The notes beneath the pieces were generated by a model. The model searched no databases, was not told where the DNA came from, and saw nothing but the letters and a program-made list of their open reading frames with translations. From assembly GCA_027484885.1 (NCBI GenBank), contig JAIXSD010000066.1, positions 1-9,344 on the forward strand: a DNA stretch of 9,344 nt, read 5' to 3'. This document shows, one piece after another, positions 1 to 8,231 of the stretch (position 1 is the stretch's first letter; each line of letters starts with the position of its first letter). Both the position numbers and the translations under genes were made by a program. Origin of the DNA: Rubrivivax sp. (GTDB lineage Bacteria > Pseudomonadota > Gammaproteobacteria > Burkholderiales > Burkholderiaceae_C).

Positions 1-1136
1 GCCATGTCCTGCAAATGCTCATCCAGCTCGTGCAAGGCAGCCTGCACCTGCTGGACCTGCTGGCGCATCACATCGTGAAACTGGATCTGGCCCAGGGCGC
101 CCGAGAGCTGTTCGACCACGGCATCGTGCCCTTCCTTGACCGCATCGATGAAGCCCAGCAAACGCGAGGAGGCCTGCACCAGCCGGTCCTGCATCTCGCG
201 CACATCCTGCAAGCCCTTGCGCATATGGCCGCTGGCCGAATAACGGTCGGCCGCGTTCTCGGCCGCATGCAGCTCGGTGTCGATGCCGTCGGTGGCGGCG
301 CTGATCTTGCGGCCGATGTCGACCGCGGCCTCGGCCGTGCGGTTGGACAACTGCCGGATCTCCCCCGCCACCACGGCAAAGCCGCGCCCGGCCTCGCCGG
401 CCCGGGCGGCCTCGATGGCGGCATTGATGGCCAGATAGTTGGTTTGCCGCGCCACCGTGGAAATCACCTCGACCAGGGGCGCCAGCGCCTTGACCTCCTG
501 CAAGCGCTTGATGCGGCCCAGATTGGCCTCGACATCGCGCTCCTGCTCGGACACAAACATCTCCAGCACGGCGCTGAGCTGGCGGTCGATCAGCAGCTTT
601 TCCTTCATCACCTCGCTGAGCTCGGCACCGTTGTCCTCGGAGGCGCGGATGCGCTCCATCTGCCGGTCCGAGACCTGATGCACCGAGTTGATGACGCCGA
701 TGATCTGCACCACCCCGCGCTCGGTTTCCTGCAGCGCATCGTCAAGATGCTGGGCCATGGTGCTGAGGTAGGGGCTGACCTGGCGCAGCTCTTGCGCCGC
801 CGCCTGGCGCGGCATGGGCCCACCGGGTGCAGCACCCCCCGCTGCATCGGTCGGGCGCCAGACCCGGGCCAGCAGCGGCATCAGGCCGCGCGCCAGCCGC
901 GGCTGCAACCACAGGCTGGCACCGACGAGCAGCACACCGGCGCCGTAAGCGAGCGTGCCCTGCAGGCCACCTGCCTGCGCGAGCATGAACAAGGCGCCGC
1001 CAGCGCCGGCGCACAGCAGCCCGGCAGCCAGGCGCTCCGCCCAGCTGCGCAAGACCTGACCCTGCAGCCAGGCGCGCGATCCGTGGGCGTCGGCAGCATC
1101 AGCCGGCTGAGCGCCGGATGGGGTGTGGGCATCCAT
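1..1136 (-). CDS. Short methyl-accepting chemotaxis protein, membrane-anchored, 3' end cut by window edge
   Basis: This is a chemoreceptor-type signalling protein; 378 codons are visible from ATG 1136 and no stop is reached. Two hydrophobic stretches (about residues 36-54 and 60-78) are separated by only a few residues, so there is essentially no periplasmic sensor domain, and no HAMP domain is recognisable. A long helical region follows. It carries the family's conserved hairpin tip: [16 protein letters not shown] at about 238-253, then [17 protein letters not shown]. The arms on either side of the tip are of similar length (about 130 residues), so probably only a few residues are missing. 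The C-terminus has QFHDVMRQQ (352-360), whose D355-x-x-x-Q359 resembles the CheZ phosphatase motif. The gene lies 12 bp after a CheY-like gene, with GAGGGG eight bases before ATG. Assignment as an MCP signalling domain is secure; the stimulus is unknown and may be cytoplasmic or membrane-related. Confidence 0.9.
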   Translation of the reverse strand, partial: MDAHTPSGAQPADAADAHGSRAWLQGQVLRSWAERLAAGLLCAGAGGALFMLAQAGGLQGTLAYGAGVLLVGASLWLQPRLARGLMPLLARVWRPTDAAGGAAPGGPMPRQAAAQELRQVSPYLSTMAQHLDDALQETERGVVQIIGVINSVHQVSDRQMERIRASEDNGAELSEVMKEKLLIDRQLSAVLEMFVSEQERDVEANLGRIKRLQEVKALAPLVEVISTVARQTNYLAINAAIEAARAGEAGRGFAVVAGEIRQLSNRTAEAAVDIGRKISAATDGIDTELHAAENAADRYSASGHMRKGLQDVREMQDRLVQASSRLLGFIDAVKEGHDAVVEQLSGALGQIQFHDVMRQQVQQVQAALHELDEHLQDM

Positions 1137-1144
1137 GGTGTTCG

Positions 1145-1151
1145 CCCCTCA
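1145..1151 (-). promoter_or_regulatory. Ribosome binding site fused to upstream stop codon (TGAGGGG)
   Basis: On the minus strand the TGA stop of the CheY-like gene is the beginning of TGAGGGG, a good Shine-Dalgarno sequence eight bases before the receptor's ATG at 1136. A ribosome terminating on the upstream gene would sit over the downstream initiation site, which suggests translational coupling. This supports ATG 1136 as the receptor start. Confidence 0.7.
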
Positions 1152-1526
1152 GGCACCCGGCACGACTTGCTTGACCAGGCGGATCAAGTCTCCGCCGGTG
1201 ACCGGCTTGACCAGCCAGCCGGTGGCGCCCAGCTGCTTGGCCTCGTCGCGCTTGGCGGCGTCGCTCTCGGTGGTCAGGGTCAGGATGGGGGTGAAGCGAT
1301 AGCCGGCCTGGGACTTGATGGCCTGGATCAGCTCCAGGCCGCCCATGCGCGGCATATTGATGTCGGTGATGATGAGGTCGGGCTTGGCCGGGCTGGTCTT
1401 GAGCAGCTGCAAGGCCTGCAAGCCATCGGCCGCGGTCAGCACCTTGTAGCCGTTCATCTCCAGGCTGGAGCGCAGGCTCATCGTCATCGTGGCTGAATCG
1501 TCCACCACCATGATTGTCTTGGCCAT
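1149..1526 (-). CDS. CheY-like single-domain response regulator
   Basis: This 125-residue protein is one receiver (REC) domain with no output domain, the size of CheY. Visible residues are the acidic pair D9-D10 (VVDDS), the phosphoacceptor D55 (ITDINMP), the switch Thr in LTLTTES (about T85) and the invariant lysine K107 (LVKPV). The position equal to Tyr106 of E. coli CheY is Trp104 here. The start is clear: AAGGAAAGGA lies eight bases before ATG 1526. It sits 45 bp after cheB and 12 bp before the receptor gene, so it is co-transcribed with both. It should accept phosphate from a CheA-type kinase and either bind a flagellar switch or another target, or act as a phosphate sink. Which of these cannot be told from sequence. 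Confidence 0.93.
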   Translation of the reverse strand: MAKTIMVVDDSATMTMSLRSSLEMNGYKVLTAADGLQALQLLKTSPAKPDLIITDINMPRMGGLELIQAIKSQAGYRFTPILTLTTESDAAKRDEAKQLGATGWLVKPVTGGDLIRLVKQVVPGA

Positions 1527-1571
1527 GATCGAAATCCTTTCCTTGCGAGGGTTCTGAGCGATGAGTACGGG

Positions 1572-2690
1572 TCAGCAGCGCGCCCACAGCAAGAGCTGCG
1601 GCGCAATGCGTTCCAGCGGCAGCACCAGGCCGGCACCGCCACGGGCAATCAATTCGGCCGGCATGCCGAACACGACCGCGGTCTCGCTGGACTCGGCAAT
1701 CGTGCGGCCGCCGCCCTGGCGAATGGCGGCAAAGGCATCGGCGCCGTCATGGCCCATGCCGGTCAACATCACGGCATTGAGAGACGCCGCCGGCAACAGG
1801 GCCAGCGCGCTGCGGCCCAGCAGCTCGACCGAGGGGTGCCAGAGCATCTCGGCGGCCTCGGGCCGCGGCATCACATGCAGCTGGCCGGCACGGCGGCTGA
1901 GCACCATGTCGGCGCCACCGCGGCCGATGTAGACCCGGCCCGGCAGAAGGACTGTGGACCGGTTCGCCTCCAGCACCTCAAGCGCGCACAGGCGGTTCAG
2001 GCGCGCCGCAAACGGCCCGGTGAAGCTGGCAGGCATGTGCTGGGCCACCAGGACGGGCCAAGGAAAATCGGCCGGCAAGGCCGGCAGCAGGGTCTCCAGC
2101 GCGCGCGGCCCGCCGGTGGAGACACCGATCAGCAGCAGGCCCTCCTGCGCCGCCTGTGGCGATGGCAGCGCCGCCGCGCTGCGCGAGGGCTCACGCCGCG
2201 GCAGGGCTGAGACGCCGGACTGAGCCACTGCGCGAGGCCGCGCCCGCGAAGAAGCCGCTTCCTGCTGCAGGCGCGGACGCCCGGTCTGCAGCCGCGCCGA
2301 AGCGGCCACGCGCACCTTCTGGATCAGCTCCTGCCGCACCTGCTCCAGCGAGAGCGAAATGGTGCCGCCCGGCTTGGCCACATAGTCCACCGCGCCCAGG
2401 TTCAGCGCCTCGAAGGTGGCCAGCGCGCCTTTTTCGGTCAGCGAGGACACCATCACCACCGGCACCGGCCGGCCGGACATGATCAGCGACAGCGCGGTGA
2501 TGCCGTCCATCTCCGGCATATTGATGTCCAGGGTCAGCACATCGGGCTCGAAGGCCAGGTTTTCGGCCACGGCCTCCACGCCGTTGCGGGCCTGGCGCAC
2601 CTCAAAGTCACCCTCGGCCTGGAACAGCTGAGTGAGCTGCCGCCGCATCAGGGCGGAATCGTCGACGACCAAGACCTTGATCACAGCCAT
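1572..2690 (-). CDS. cheB: Chemotaxis response regulator protein-glutamate methylesterase/deamidase CheB
   Basis: CheB removes methyl groups from glutamates of chemoreceptors (and deamidates glutamines) to allow adaptation; phosphorylation of its REC domain activates it. With ATG 2690 it is 372 residues. The REC domain is at about 4-120, with D10-D11 and phosphoacceptor D55 (LTLDINMP). A low-complexity linker rich in Ala, Arg and Ser spans about 130-180. The methylesterase domain is at about 185-370. The catalytic triad is visible: S191 in GVSTGG, H218 in AQHMP and D315 in GMGHDGADA. The start is ambiguous. ATG 2690 gives the usual family N-terminus (MAVIKVLVVDDSALMR), but its GAGGA is one base from the ATG. 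In-frame GTG 2717 adds nine residues and has GAGGG five bases upstream. The neighbouring receptor gene is a likely substrate. Confidence 0.95.
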   Translation of the reverse strand: MAVIKVLVVDDSALMRRQLTQLFQAEGDFEVRQARNGVEAVAENLAFEPDVLTLDINMPEMDGITALSLIMSGRPVPVVMVSSLTEKGALATFEALNLGAVDYVAKPGGTISLSLEQVRQELIQKVRVAASARLQTGRPRLQQEAASSRARPRAVAQSGVSALPRREPSRSAAALPSPQAAQEGLLLIGVSTGGPRALETLLPALPADFPWPVLVAQHMPASFTGPFAARLNRLCALEVLEANRSTVLLPGRVYIGRGGADMVLSRRAGQLHVMPRPEAAEMLWHPSVELLGRSALALLPAASLNAVMLTGMGHDGADAFAAIRQGGGRTIAESSETAVVFGMPAELIARGGAGLVLPLERIAPQLLLWARC

Positions 2691-2717
2691 GTCCTCGGGG
2701 GTGCGGCGCAGCGGCAC

Positions 2718-2728
2718 ATCCGCCCTCA
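2718..2728 (-). promoter_or_regulatory. Ribosome binding site overlapping stop codon, favours a GTG start of cheB
   Basis: Minus-strand TGAGGGCGGAT is directly followed by GTG at 2717. TGA is the stop of the upstream response regulator and GAGGG is a Shine-Dalgarno core five bases from that GTG. The layout mirrors the one before the receptor gene. It is about 30 bases from ATG 2690, too far to serve it directly. It therefore either marks the true cheB start at GTG 2717 or loads ribosomes that reinitiate. Confidence 0.5.
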
Positions 2729-3106
2729 GGCGGCGCCACCCGCCTCGGTCAGCTGGGCCACCAGGCGGATCAGCTCCATCGGGCTGAAGGGCTTGATCAG
2801 GTAGGCGCGTGCGCCGGTTTGCAAGCCGGCCTCGATGTCGTGGTCGCGGTCCAGCGCCGTCAGCATCACCACCGGGATGTGGCTCAGCTCCGGGTCGGCG
2901 GCCAGGGTCTTGCTGACCGTGAGGCCGTCGAGGCCGGGCATCATCACATCGAGCAGGATCAGATCCGGCCGGTGGCTGCGCACGAGCTGCAAGCCCAGCT
3001 CGCCACTCTCGGCCTCGATGACGCGGAAGTTCTTGAACTCCAGCGTCATGCGGATCAGCTTGCGGATGTCGGGCTGGTCGTCGATGGCGATAATTGTGCG
3101 ATTCAT
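2726..3106 (-). CDS. Single-domain response regulator (REC), first gene of the chemosensory operon
   Basis: A 126-residue receiver domain without an output domain. Key residues are D9-D10 (AIDDQPD), phosphoacceptor D53 (LLDVMMPGLDG), T83 (VVMLTAL), Y102 and K105 (YLIKPFSPMEL). It diverges clearly from the CheY-like protein two genes downstream; its style (LLDVMMPGLDG, LIKPFSP) is that of generic REC domains of the PleD/Spo0F kind rather than flagellar CheY. The frame stays open upstream to 3265, but those codons look non-coding. ATG 3106 is chosen because GGTGA lies five bases before it and the REC fold starts at once; ATG 3118 is an alternative with no ribosome binding site. Its stop overlaps the putative cheB ribosome binding site. 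Its partner kinase is not in the window. Confidence 0.92.
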   Translation of the reverse strand: MNRTIIAIDDQPDIRKLIRMTLEFKNFRVIEAESGELGLQLVRSHRPDLILLDVMMPGLDGLTVSKTLAADPELSHIPVVMLTALDRDHDIEAGLQTGARAYLIKPFSPMELIRLVAQLTEAGGAA

Positions 3107-3270
3107 TGCATTCACCATAATCAATGAAAGCAGTTTTATCGTTTTTGTCAGCCGAGTCCAGCTTCGCCGGGCACGAATGCCCGCAGGCGCGCAGAGGAGC
3201 TCGAATCCATCACGGTTTGGCGCATCAGCACCGGGCGGAAAGGCCGCCAACTCCGTCGATCTCAAAAATC

Positions 3271-3300
3271 ATTAAATTTGGTTTTCCAGAGTCTGCACAA
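3271..3300 (-). promoter_or_regulatory. Candidate sigma-70-type promoter for the chemosensory operon
   Basis: In an AT-rich patch of otherwise GC-rich intergenic DNA, the minus strand carries TTGTGC (3300-3295), an 18-base spacer, and TTTAAT (3276-3271). The -10 box matches consensus at five of six positions and the -35 box at three of six. It would give a leader of about 160 bases before ATG 3106. This is weak, purely pattern-based evidence. Confidence 0.25.
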
Positions 3301-3305
3301 GGCCT

Positions 3306-3320
3306 GGCGGACGGTCCGCC
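3306..3320. promoter_or_regulatory. Perfect 7-1-7 dyad upstream of the transporter gene
   Basis: GGCGGAC, one base, then GTCCGCC form a perfect inverted repeat 32 bases before ATG 3353. The one-base centre suits a protein-binding dyad better than an RNA hairpin, although six pairs with a three-base loop could form. CACAAT at 3320-3325 could be a -10 box touching it. It could be an operator for the transporter gene; in DNA this GC-rich it could also be chance. Confidence 0.3.
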
Positions 3321-3352
3321 ACAATGGGCGCCAGCTCCAGCCCATCTGACCC

Positions 3353-4315
3353 ATGCCCGCCCTCCCCTCTGACGCCTCCGCAAATCCCACCAACGCTGGC
3401 CGAGCGCTGGCCACACCCTGGCTGGCCTATGCCTGCCTGGCCCTGAGCACCAGCCTGGTGGGCAGCTATGTGGGCCTGTCCAAGGTCTTGCTGCTGAGCT
3501 TTCCGGTGTTTTTGCTGGCCTGGCTGCGCTTCGGCCTGGCGGCGGTGCTGATGCTGCCCTGGTTGCGCCGCGGGCCGGGCGAGGCGCCACTGGACGGCCG
3601 GCACCGGCGCCTGCTGTTCCTGGAATCCTTCCTCGGCAATTTCCTGTTTTCCATCTGCCTGCTGTTTGGCCTGCAGCACAGCTCGGCCGTGGTGGCCGGG
3701 GTGATCCTGGCCGGCATCCCGGCCGCCGTGGCCTTGCTCAGTCGTGTGCTGCTGAAGGAAAGCCAAACCGTGCGCGTCTGGGCCGGCATCACCCTCGGCG
3801 TCGCGGGCATCGCCTTGGTGGCACTGGAGCGCGCGCCGGCTGGCAGCCCAGCGGCCAGCTCCTGGCTGGGCATCGGCCTGCTGCTGGGCGCGGTGTTCTG
3901 CGAAGCCAGCTATGTGGTGATCGGCAAACAACTCACCGCCCAGGTTTCGCCCAAGCGCATCAGTGCCTTGATCAACCTCTGGGGCCTGGCCTTGGTCACG
4001 CCGCTGGGCCTGTGGCAGGCGGCCCGCTTTGATTTCAGCCAGCCATCCCTGCCAACCTGGGGCCTGCTGCTGTTCTACGCGGCGGCCGCCAGCATGGTGA
4101 CGGTGTGGCTGTGGATGAGCGGGCTGCGCAAGGTGCCGGCCGGTCAGGCAGGTGTCTTCATGGTTTTTCTGCCGGTCGCGACGGCCCTGGTCGGCCTGCT
4201 GCTCGGTGAGCGCTTGAGCGGCGGGCAGACCTGGGCCTACGGCCTGGCTCTGGGCGGCGTGCTGCTGGCCACCCTGCCCGGGCGGGCCGGGCGGGCCGGG
4301 CGGGCCGGGCGTTGA
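3353..4315 (+). CDS. EamA/DMT-family transporter, ten transmembrane helices
   Basis: A 320-residue inner-membrane protein of the drug/metabolite transporter superfamily. Ten hydrophobic segments can be drawn (about 23-45, 48-70, 87-106, 112-134, 142-160, 170-190, 203-222, 236-256, 265-283 and 293-309), arranged as two five-helix EamA repeats. Each half has the typical acidic residue after its fourth helix (LLKES near 136 and LLGERLSG near 287). Such proteins usually export amino acids or other small metabolites; the substrate cannot be read from the sequence. ATG 3353 has no clear Shine-Dalgarno sequence, but later starts would cut the first helix. The last residues are (Gly-Arg-Ala)3-Gly-Arg, encoded by a 9-bp tandem repeat, giving a basic tail after the last helix. 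The gene is divergent from the chemosensory operon and 60 bp before the DsbA-family gene. Confidence 0.88.
   Translation: MPALPSDASANPTNAGRALATPWLAYACLALSTSLVGSYVGLSKVLLLSFPVFLLAWLRFGLAAVLMLPWLRRGPGEAPLDGRHRRLLFLESFLGNFLFSICLLFGLQHSSAVVAGVILAGIPAAVALLSRVLLKESQTVRVWAGITLGVAGIALVALERAPAGSPAASSWLGIGLLLGAVFCEASYVVIGKQLTAQVSPKRISALINLWGLALVTPLGLWQAARFDFSQPSLPTWGLLLFYAAAASMVTVWLWMSGLRKVPAGQAGVFMVFLPVATALVGLLLGERLSGGQTWAYGLALGGVLLATLPGRAGRAGRAGR
4280..4311 (+). repeat. 9-bp tandem repeat (GGGCGGGCC, three copies plus five bases) in the transporter 3' end
   Basis: Three identical units at 4280-4288, 4289-4297 and 4298-4306 are followed by GGGCG and then the stop codon region. Each unit encodes Gly-Arg-Ala in the transporter frame. 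Because nine is a multiple of three, gain or loss of copies changes only tail length and keeps the stop codon. The repeat may vary between strains. Confidence 0.9.
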
Positions 4316-4362
4316 GCGGCACGGCGCAAAGCCTTGACGCAGCCGGCCACGCGACCCTGGGC

Positions 4363-4368
4363 TACAGT
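4363..4368 (+). promoter_or_regulatory. Candidate -10 box (TACAGT) for a possibly leaderless DsbA-family transcript
   Basis: TACAGT lies seven bases before ATG 4376, and there is no Shine-Dalgarno sequence between. If used as a -10 box, transcription would start at or next to the ATG. TTGACG occurs at 4334-4339, but a 23-base spacer is too long for a normal promoter. The evidence is weak. Confidence 0.25.
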
Positions 4369-4375
4369 GCTTTAC

Positions 4376-5026
4376 ATGAAACTCTTACGCATCGACTTCA
4401 TCTCCGACGTGTCCTGCCCCTGGTGCGCGATCGGCCTCAAATCGCTGGAACAGGCCGTGCAAAGCCTGCCGGAGCTGCAGGTGGATCTGCACTTCCAGCC
4501 TTTCGAGCTGAACCCACAGATGGCGCCCGAGGGCGAGGAGATCAACGCCCATCTGGCGCGCAAATACGGCGCGGCGCCGGCCCAGCTGGAGCAGACCCGC
4601 GAAACCATCCGCCAGCGTGGCGCCGAGCTGGGTTTCACCTTCACCAAGGGCGCCCGCGACCGCATCTACAACACTTTTGACGCCCACCGCCTGCTGCACT
4701 GGGCCGGCCTGCAAGGTGGCCAGGCGCAGCGCGATCTCAAGCTGGCGCTGCTGAGCGCCTACTTCACCGAGGGCCAGAACCCCGGTGACCCCGCGGTGCT
4801 GCGCCGCGCCGCCGAGGGCGTGGGCCTGGACGGTGAGGCCGCGGCCGCGGTGCTGGCCAGCGAGCAGTTCAGCGCCGAGGTGCGCCAGCTTGAAGCCGAA
4901 TGGCAGGCCGCCGGCATCAACTCCGTGCCCGCCATCGTCATCAACCAACGCCACCTGATCCAGGGCGGCCAGCCGCCCGAGGTCTTCGCCCAGGCCCTGC
5001 GCCAGATCGCCTCGACCCAGGCTTGA
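4376..5026 (+). CDS. DsbA-family oxidoreductase, FrnE-like, cytoplasmic
   Basis: A 216-residue thioredoxin-fold protein of the DsbA/FrnE group. The active-site motif is C14-P-W-C17 right after the first strand (IDFISDVSCPWC). The family motif NTFDAHRL is at 99-106 and the cis-proline loop is INSVPAIVIN, with P185. The helical insertion typical of DsbA lies between them. There is no signal peptide, so it should act in the cytoplasm as a dithiol-disulfide oxidoreductase or isomerase; the substrate is unknown. ATG 4376 is preferred over in-frame TTG 4334: the first beta strand begins at residue 3, and the 14 extra residues look like untranslated sequence. It is followed after 16 bp by the thioesterase gene, which suggests co-transcription. 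Confidence 0.92.
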   Translation: MKLLRIDFISDVSCPWCAIGLKSLEQAVQSLPELQVDLHFQPFELNPQMAPEGEEINAHLARKYGAAPAQLEQTRETIRQRGAELGFTFTKGARDRIYNTFDAHRLLHWAGLQGGQAQRDLKLALLSAYFTEGQNPGDPAVLRRAAEGVGLDGEAAAAVLASEQFSAEVRQLEAEWQAAGINSVPAIVINQRHLIQGGQPPEVFAQALRQIASTQA

Positions 5027-5042
5027 GCACGAGCACGCAGCC

Positions 5043-5591
5043 ATGAAGAACACCCAAGAACTCGACGCCCTGCTGCAGCAATGGCAGGCTGAAGAAGCCG
5101 CGGTGCGCGCGCGCATCAGCGGCCTGGGCTGCGGCGTGGCCCGGCCCGATCAGGTTCAGGCCCTGACGGGCTTGCAAGCCATGCAGGCCATGCTGGATGG
5201 CCAGCTGCCGCCACCGCCCATCTGCGCCACCCTGGATTTCATGCTGATCTCGGTCGCCCACGGCGAGGCCGTGTTCCAGGGCCAACCGATGCGGCGCCAC
5301 TACAACCCCCTGGGCACCGTGCACGGCGGCTGGTATGCCACCTTGCTGGACTCGGCCCTGGGCTGCGCAGTGCACACCACCATGCCGGTGGGGCGCGCCT
5401 ACACGACGCTGGAATTCAAAGTGAATATGGTGCGCGCCCTGACCGAGCAGGTGCCGCTGGTGCGCGCGGTGGGCCGGGTGCTGCACAGCGGCCGCCAGGT
5501 GGCCACGGCCGAAGCTTCACTACTCGGCCATGACGGGCGCCTGTATGCCCATGCCAGCACCACCTGTCTGGTGTTTGAACGCCCGACTTGA
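5043..5591 (+). CDS. PaaI-family hotdog-fold thioesterase
   Basis: A 182-residue protein that probably hydrolyses acyl- or aryl-CoA thioesters in the cytoplasm. The N-terminal 50 or so residues are helical and outside the core fold. The hotdog core follows, with the signature N88-P-L-G-T-V-H-G-G (88-96) and then LLDSALGCAV. H94-G-G and D103 match the usual active-site positions of the PaaI-like group. AYTTLEFKVNMVRAL (119-133) and GRVLHSGRQVATAEASL form the later strands. The start at ATG 5043 has only a weak ribosome binding site, consistent with coupling to the DsbA-family gene 16 bp upstream. Its stop is three bases from the stop of eda on the other strand. The substrate is unknown and no phenylacetate genes are nearby. 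Confidence 0.9.
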   Translation: MKNTQELDALLQQWQAEEAAVRARISGLGCGVARPDQVQALTGLQAMQAMLDGQLPPPPICATLDFMLISVAHGEAVFQGQPMRRHYNPLGTVHGGWYATLLDSALGCAVHTTMPVGRAYTTLEFKVNMVRALTEQVPLVRAVGRVLHSGRQVATAEASLLGHDGRLYAHASTTCLVFERPT

Positions 5592-5594
5592 AAC

Positions 5595-6227
5595 TCAAGC
5601 GCGCAAGGCGGCGGCCTCAGCCGCCAAGCGCGTGATGCGCGCCCAGTCGCCGGCATCGACCGCGTCCTGCGGGGTCAGCCACGATCCGCCGCAGACCTTC
5701 ACATTCGGCAGGCTCAGAAACTGCGGCGCCGTCTCCAGGCTGATGCCGCCGGTGGGGCAGAAAGCCACATCCGGGAACGGCCCGCCCAGGGCCTTGAGCA
5801 GGTTCACGCCGCCCACGGCCACGGCCGGGAACAGCTTCAGAAAGCTGTAGCCCGCCGCATTGGCCTGCATCACTTCACTCGCGGTGGACACGCCGGGCAA
5901 CAGAGGCAAACCGTGCTGCTGGCAAGCGGTGCCGATGGCCTCGGTGAAGCCGGGGCTGACGCCGAACTGGCAACCGGCGTTCTTGGCCAACTGCACATCG
6001 GCCGCGCTGCGCAGCGTGCCGGCGCCGACGATGGCCTCGGGCACGGCGCGCGCCATGGCTTCCATGGCCTGCAAGGCGACTGGCGTGCGCAGCGTCACCT
6101 CCAGCACGCGCACACCGCCGGCCACCAGGGCCTGAGCCAGGGGCACGGCGTCTTCCAGGCGCTGGATCACGATGACGGGAATGACGGGGCCGTGCGCGGC
6201 CAAGGCCAGGGTGTTGGAGATGCTCAT
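5595..6227 (-). CDS. eda: 2-dehydro-3-deoxy-phosphogluconate (KDPG) aldolase
   Basis: Cleaves KDPG to pyruvate and glyceraldehyde 3-phosphate, the last step of the Entner-Doudoroff pathway; the family also often acts on 4-hydroxy-2-oxoglutarate. It is 210 residues, the normal length for this class I aldolase of the TIM-barrel fold. The catalytic glutamate is E43 in LEVTLRT, with R47. The Schiff-base lysine is K131 in FLKLFPA. The phosphate-binding loop is PTGGI at about 158-162, with GGSWL near 180. ATG 6227 has AAGG nine bases upstream; upstream in-frame codons reach into edd sequence and look non-coding. It follows edd by 56 bp on the same strand, so the two form an operon. Confidence 0.97.
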   Translation of the reverse strand: MSISNTLALAAHGPVIPVIVIQRLEDAVPLAQALVAGGVRVLEVTLRTPVALQAMEAMARAVPEAIVGAGTLRSAADVQLAKNAGCQFGVSPGFTEAIGTACQQHGLPLLPGVSTASEVMQANAAGYSFLKLFPAVAVGGVNLLKALGGPFPDVAFCPTGGISLETAPQFLSLPNVKVCGGSWLTPQDAVDAGDWARITRLAAEAAALRA

Positions 6228-6283
6228 GGGCTGTAACCTTGTGGGGATTCGAAACGAAGAAACGGGTGGCGTGCAGCGGCCGA

Positions 6284-8101
<1,818 letters not shown>

Positions 8102-8113
8102 ACAGTCGGCCGG

Positions 8114-8176
8114 TGTAACTCGGCGGCTTGAAAGTTGGTAACCATATTACAAGATTGCAGGCTCAAGTGGGTTACA
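8114..8176. promoter_or_regulatory. Operator-like cluster upstream of edd, including a HexR-like palindrome at 8137-8151
   Basis: The stretch before edd repeats the half-sites TGTAA/TTACA. GGTAACCATATTACA (8137-8151) reads TGTAATATGGTTACC on the edd strand, an imperfect palindrome. It resembles the TGTAAT-n3-ATTACA site described for HexR, the regulator of edd, eda and zwf in many proteobacteria. TGTAAC at 8114-8119 and GTTACA at 8171-8176 flank it as an outward-spaced inverted pair. TAATAT within the palindrome could be a -10 box, which would suit repression, but no good -35 box is placed to match. A LacI- or GntR-type regulator is an alternative; no regulator gene is in the window. Confidence 0.4.
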
Positions 8177-8231
8177 GACGAGGTACGGAAGCGCGACGGT
8201 TGGCGCGAACACCGCCCGCGGATCACCCAAG

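Noticed and set aside
15..1496. A 493-codon open frame on the plus strand across the receptor and CheY-like genes
   Set aside because: It spans two well-supported genes and their junction on the other strand. Its composition is typical of antisense frames in high-GC genomes, and no domain is visible.
3125..3160. A sigma-28 (flagellar) promoter suggested by ACGATAA on the minus strand
   Set aside because: The -10-like part is close to consensus, but no TAAA element is found at the required distance upstream.
3107..3265. N-terminal extension of the first response regulator up to 3265
   Set aside because: The extra codons precede a complete REC domain, have no family similarity that I can see, and cover the likely promoter and leader region. 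GGTGA before ATG 3106 gives a better start.
4385..5116. A 243-codon minus-strand frame opposite the DsbA-family gene
   Set aside because: It runs against a gene with a clear CPWC motif and family signatures and shows no protein features of its own.
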